A stretch of DNA of 64,000 nucleotides. Origin: Gluconacetobacter aggeris. Its GTDB lineage: Bacteria; Pseudomonadota; Alphaproteobacteria; Acetobacterales; Acetobacteraceae. The stretch is from the NCBI RefSeq assembly GCF_014174395.1, contig NZ_JABEQD010000017.1, forward strand, positions 1 through 64,000. The letters run 5' to 3'. How positions within the stretch are numbered: the first letter of the stretch is position 1; each line of letters begins with the position of its first letter. The notes beneath the pieces are model-generated. The model was not told where the DNA came from and did not search any database. It worked only from the letters and a program-made list of their open reading frames with translations. Shown here piece by piece: positions 60,860 to 64,000 of this stretch. A program made the translations under genes and the position numbers.

Positions 60860-62308
60860 TTACAGCACTTTCTTCAGGGCTTCGTTCACCAGCGCCGGAT
60901 TGCCCTTGCCAGCCATCGCCTTCATGACCTGACCGACGAAAAAGCCGAACAGCTTGTCCTTGCCGCTGCGATATTCCGCAAGCTTGTCAGGGTTCTTGTC
61001 CAGCACCGCCTGCACGGCGGCGTCGATCGCGCCGGTGTCGGTCACCTGCCGCAGCCCCTTGCGCTCGACAATCTCCGCCGCCGATTCGCCGCTTTCCAGC
61101 ATTTCCTCGAACACGTCCTTGGCAATCTTGCCGTTGATCGTGCCGTCGGTAATCAGGTCCAGCATGCCGCCCAGCGCGTCGGCGCTGATCGGGCTGTCCT
61201 GGATCGTGCGGCCGGTACGGTTGAGCGCCGCGAAGAAATCGCCGATCACCCAGTTCGCCGCCAGGCGCGGATCGCGGCCGCGCGCCACAGTCTCATAGAA
61301 ATCGGCGGTCGCCTGTTCGGCCACCAGCACGCCGGCATCATAGCGCGGGATGCCATACTCATCCTGGAAACGCTGGCGCTTCGCATCCGGCAGTTCCGGC
61401 AGATGCGCGGCCAGATCCTGCACCCACGCCTCCTCGATCACCAGCGGCAGCAGGTCCGGATCGGGGAAATAGCGGTAATCATGCGCATCTTCCTTGCTGC
61501 GCAACGACCGGGTCTCGGAACGCGCCGGGTCGAACAGGCGCGTCTCCTGATCGACCGAACCACCGCTTTCCCAGATCTCCACCTGCCTTACGGCCTCGAC
61601 CTCGATCGCCTGCATGACATAGCGGATCGAGTTGACGTTCTTGATCTCGCAGCGCGTACGGAACGGCTCGCCGGCCTTGCGGACCGATACGTTCACGTCG
61701 GCACGCATCGAGCCTTCTTCCATGTTGCCGTCGCAGGTGCCCAGATAGCGCAGGATCATGCGCAGCTTGCGCAGATAAGCTCCGGCTTCCTCCGGCGAGC
61801 GGATATCCGGCTCACTGACGATTTCCATCAGCGCCACGCCCGCTCGATTCAGGTCAATGAACGAGCGCACCGGGTCCTGATCATGCATCGACTTGCCGGC
61901 ATCCTGTTCCAGATGCAGGCGGGTGATGCCGATCATGCGGGTCGAACCATCGGCCAGTTCGATCTCAATCGCGCCCTCGCCGATGATCGGATGCGTGAAC
62001 TGGCTGATCTGGTAGCCCGTCGGCAGGTCCGCGTAGAAATAATTCTTGCGGTCGAACCGGCTTTCCAGATTCACCCGCGCCTTCAGCCCCAGACCGGTAC
62101 GCACGGCCTGCGCCACGCATTCGCGGTTGATGACCGGCAGCATGCCCGGAAACCCGGCATCGACCAGGCTGACATGCGTGTTCGGCTCACCACCATAGGA
62201 AGCCGAGGCACCGGAGAACAGCTTGGACTGGCTGATGACCTGAGCATGGACTTCCAGCCCCACCACCAGTTCCCACGGACCGTCGCGCCCTTCGATCAGA
62301 TAGGTCAT
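60860..62308 (-). CDS. gatB: Asp-tRNA(Asn)/Glu-tRNA(Gln) amidotransferase subunit B
   Basis: A 482-residue tRNA-binding and kinase subunit of GatCAB that turns Glu-tRNA(Gln) into Gln-tRNA(Gln). It has the entry [13 protein letters not shown], the GatB motif [19 protein letters not shown] and the C-terminal YqeY-like tail [21 protein letters not shown] 62308 overlaps the gatA stop as TGATG; GTG 62311 would add one residue. It ends the operon. Confidence 0.95.
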   Translation of the reverse strand: MTYLIEGRDGPWELVVGLEVHAQVISQSKLFSGASASYGGEPNTHVSLVDAGFPGMLPVINRECVAQAVRTGLGLKARVNLESRFDRKNYFYADLPTGYQISQFTHPIIGEGAIEIELADGSTRMIGITRLHLEQDAGKSMHDQDPVRSFIDLNRAGVALMEIVSEPDIRSPEEAGAYLRKLRMILRYLGTCDGNMEEGSMRADVNVSVRKAGEPFRTRCEIKNVNSIRYVMQAIEVEAVRQVEIWESGGSVDQETRLFDPARSETRSLRSKEDAHDYRYFPDPDLLPLVIEEAWVQDLAAHLPELPDAKRQRFQDEYGIPRYDAGVLVAEQATADFYETVARGRDPRLAANWVIGDFFAALNRTGRTIQDSPISADALGGMLDLITDGTINGKIAKDVFEEMLESGESAAEIVERKGLRQVTDTGAIDAAVQAVLDKNPDKLAEYRSGKDKLFGFFVGQVMKAMAGKGNPALVNEALKKVL

Positions 62309-63795
62309 CACACCACCTCCGCGCGCACGGCCGGACGATGCGTGAAGCCCGCCGCCCGCTCCAGGGCACTGGCCGCGGCGAAAACCGATTCCTCGTCGAA
62401 CGAACGGCCGATCACCTGCAGGCCCAACGGCAGGCCCGACTGGCTCAGCCCGGCGGGAACCGACATGGCAGGCACACCGGCCATGCTGGCCGGCACGGTA
62501 AACACATCGTTCAGATACATCTGCACCGGATCATCCATCTTCTCGCCCTGCGCGAAGGCGGGCGACGGCGCGGTCGGCGTCAGCAGCACGTCTACCGTCT
62601 GGAACGCGTTCTCGAAATCCTTGCGGATCAGGTTCCGCACCTTCTGCGCCCGCAGGTAATAAGCGTCGTAATAGCCGGCCGACAGCACATAGGTCCCCAT
62701 CAGGATACGGCGCCGCACCTCGGCCCCGAACCCTTCCCGCCGGGTCGCTTCATACAACTCGTCCAGCGACGCACCGGGAACCCGGCGGCCGAAGCGCACA
62801 CCGTCATAGCGCGCGAGGTTCGACGAACATTCTGCCGGCGCGACGATATAATAGGTCGCCAGACCATATTTCGTGTAGGGCAGCGAAACCTCGACAATCT
62901 CGCATCCCGCGTCGCGCAGCCAGGCAATGCCCTGCTCCCACGCCGCCTCGATTTCGGCGGGCATGCCGGCCACCCGGTATTCGGCGGGAATACCCACCTT
63001 CATGCCTTTCAGCGACCGGCCGCAGGCGGCACGATAATCCGGCACCGCGATATCCACGCTGGTGCTGTCGCGCGTGTCGAAGCCCGCCATCGATTGCAGC
63101 AGGATGGCGCAATCCTCGACCGTGCGCGCCATCGGCCCGGCCTGATCCAGCGAACTGGCGAAGGCAATCGTCCCCCAGCGGCTGCACCGCCCATAGGTCG
63201 GCTTGATCCCCGCGATACCGCAATAGGACGCAGGCTGGCGGATCGACCCACCCGTATCGGTGCCGGTCGCGCCCATGGCCAGCCGCGCGGCCACCGCCGC
63301 CGCCGATCCGCCGGAGGACCCGCCGGGAACCAGCACGGTCTCCGCATCCCCAGCCCGCTTCCACGGATTTTCCACCGAACCGAAGGCCGAGGTGATGTTG
63401 GCCGAACCCATGGCGAACTCGTCCAGATTGGTCTTGCCGACAAAAACCGCGCCGTCGGCCAGCAGGTTCGCCGTCACCGTGCTTTCATAGGGCGGAACGA
63501 AATCTTCCAGCATCCGGCTGGCCGCCGTGGTCCGCACACCGTCCGTGCAGAACAGATCCTTGATCCCCAGCGGAATCCCGGTCAGCGCCGGCGCATCCCC
63601 GCCGCCGGCCAGAATCGCATCGGCACGCCGCGCGGCGTCCAGCGCCTGCTCCGACGTCACGGTGATGAAGGCATTCAGCCGGCCATTCAGCCGGTCGATG
63701 GCGGCGACATGGGCGCCCACCAGTTCCTCGGCGGAGAATTCGCGGCGACGCAGCCCCCCCTGGGCCGCGGCGATCGTGAGTTCGGTCAGCATCAT
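62308..63795 (-). CDS. gatA: Asp-tRNA(Asn)/Glu-tRNA(Gln) amidotransferase subunit A
   Basis: A 495-residue amidase-signature enzyme that supplies ammonia from glutamine. The Ser-cisSer-Lys triad is Lys79 (PLGIKDLF), the serine of GGSSGGSAA (Ser160) and Ser184 (TGGSIRQPA). ATG 63795 overlaps the gatC stop as ATGA, and the gatB start overlaps its own stop. The length fits the family. Confidence 0.96.
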   Translation of the reverse strand: MMLTELTIAAAQGGLRRREFSAEELVGAHVAAIDRLNGRLNAFITVTSEQALDAARRADAILAGGGDAPALTGIPLGIKDLFCTDGVRTTAASRMLEDFVPPYESTVTANLLADGAVFVGKTNLDEFAMGSANITSAFGSVENPWKRAGDAETVLVPGGSSGGSAAAVAARLAMGATGTDTGGSIRQPASYCGIAGIKPTYGRCSRWGTIAFASSLDQAGPMARTVEDCAILLQSMAGFDTRDSTSVDIAVPDYRAACGRSLKGMKVGIPAEYRVAGMPAEIEAAWEQGIAWLRDAGCEIVEVSLPYTKYGLATYYIVAPAECSSNLARYDGVRFGRRVPGASLDELYEATRREGFGAEVRRRILMGTYVLSAGYYDAYYLRAQKVRNLIRKDFENAFQTVDVLLTPTAPSPAFAQGEKMDDPVQMYLNDVFTVPASMAGVPAMSVPAGLSQSGLPLGLQVIGRSFDEESVFAAASALERAAGFTHRPAVRAEVV

Positions 63796-64000
63796 TCCAC
63801 CACCTTCGGCACGGTATAGTACGGCCCCGCCGCATCGGGGGCATTCGACAGCACGGCCTCGCGCGCATCGCCATCGGTCACCACATCCTCGCGCATGCGC
63901 AGCGCGGCATGCCCGGTGCCGACCATCGGTTCGACATTGTCGATATCGACTTCGTTCAATTGCTCGATCCAGCCGAGAATGCCGTTCAGTTCCCGCTGAA
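63792..64000 (-). CDS. gatC: Asp-tRNA(Asn)/Glu-tRNA(Gln) amidotransferase subunit C (5' end outside window)
   Basis: The last 69 codons of GatC are visible: the frame continues off the right edge, so the start is missing. It contains [16 protein letters not shown], the usual MRED ([10 protein letters not shown]) and the C-terminal YTVPKVVE. GatC is the small stabilising subunit of the amidotransferase. Its stop overlaps gatA by four bases as ATGA. Confidence 0.9.
   Translation of the reverse strand, partial: QRELNGILGWIEQLNEVDIDNVEPMVGTGHAALRMREDVVTDGDAREAVLSNAPDAAGPYYTVPKVVE

Overview
The window reads as chromosomal DNA of a GC-rich alphaproteobacterium, most likely a member of the acetic acid bacteria (Acetobacteraceae). 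The pointers are a serine palmitoyltransferase locus with fatty acyl-AMP ligase and acyl carrier protein, an MmcB repair protein, a TIGR02302-type low-complexity membrane protein beside lysA, the argH-lptM pair, and very compact operons in which stop and start codons overlap (ATGA, GTGA, TGATG). No phage genes, insertion sequences or CRISPR arrays were found. The genus is not certain.

Layout. 1-531 is AT-richer and has no recognisable gene. 532-15573 is a sphingolipid (ceramide) synthesis, modification and export locus: a flippase fused to a glycerophosphotransferase-like domain, fatty acyl-AMP ligase, dedicated ACP, serine palmitoyltransferase, a Tam41-like cytidylyltransferase, a DAG/ceramide-kinase-like protein, a metallophosphoesterase, an LptF/LptG permease pair, a fatty acid/sphingoid hydroxylase, a MobA-like nucleotidyltransferase, a GT4 glycosyltransferase and a GINT1-like (inositolphosphorylceramide glycosyltransferase N-domain) protein. 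15694-18937 holds mmcB, an inositol-monophosphatase-family gene, a SYLF protein and mltG. 19041-22656 is the fatty acid synthesis block fabD-fabG-acpP-fabF, read leftward. 22725-28653 carries a YdcF protein, a methyltransferase-like protein, an orphan glycine-betaine-binding protein, an M13 peptidase, a Dabb protein and a ferritin-like diiron protein. 28868-30951 is sucCD.

30952-32466 is a decayed stretch with an aroE-like pseudogene and an AT-rich orphan gene. 32467-36935 has a GNAT/nitrilase/NTF2 operon, a TetR regulator, bioB and an OsmC protein. 37062-40445 is queE-queC-queD coupled to a SulP transporter. 40527-46259 is a tight leftward five-gene operon: a Cache-GAF-cyclase-like sensor, an MlaE permease, an MlaF-like ATPase with a ruined Walker A, an MlaD/MCE protein and a repeat-type lipoprotein. 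46320-49318 is dnaQ-coaE-aroE-N-formylglutamate amidohydrolase. 49393-56490 holds a TlpA thioredoxin, argH-lptM, then TIGR02302 and lysA in the opposite direction, and cdd. 56526-60764 is a surface/accessory region: an O-antigen-ligase-like protein, a 2OG-oxygenase-like protein, AT-rich DNA, a frameshifted sulfotransferase pseudogene and tRNA-Ser(GCT). The window ends inside gatCAB.

How the parts work together. The left 15 kb would make acyl-ACP (FAAL plus ACP), condense it with serine (Spt), hydroxylate the lipid, phosphorylate it and perhaps activate it with CTP, add sugars, and move the product across the envelope. The ketosphinganine reductase and ceramide synthase are not adjacent and must be elsewhere. 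The least ordinary items are this kinase/cytidylyltransferase/transporter set and the sensor-coupled Mla-like operon whose ATPase and cyclase domains have both lost canonical catalytic residues. An unusual three-hairpin inverted-repeat element lies at 51563-51692, with related pieces at about 40459 and 57918.
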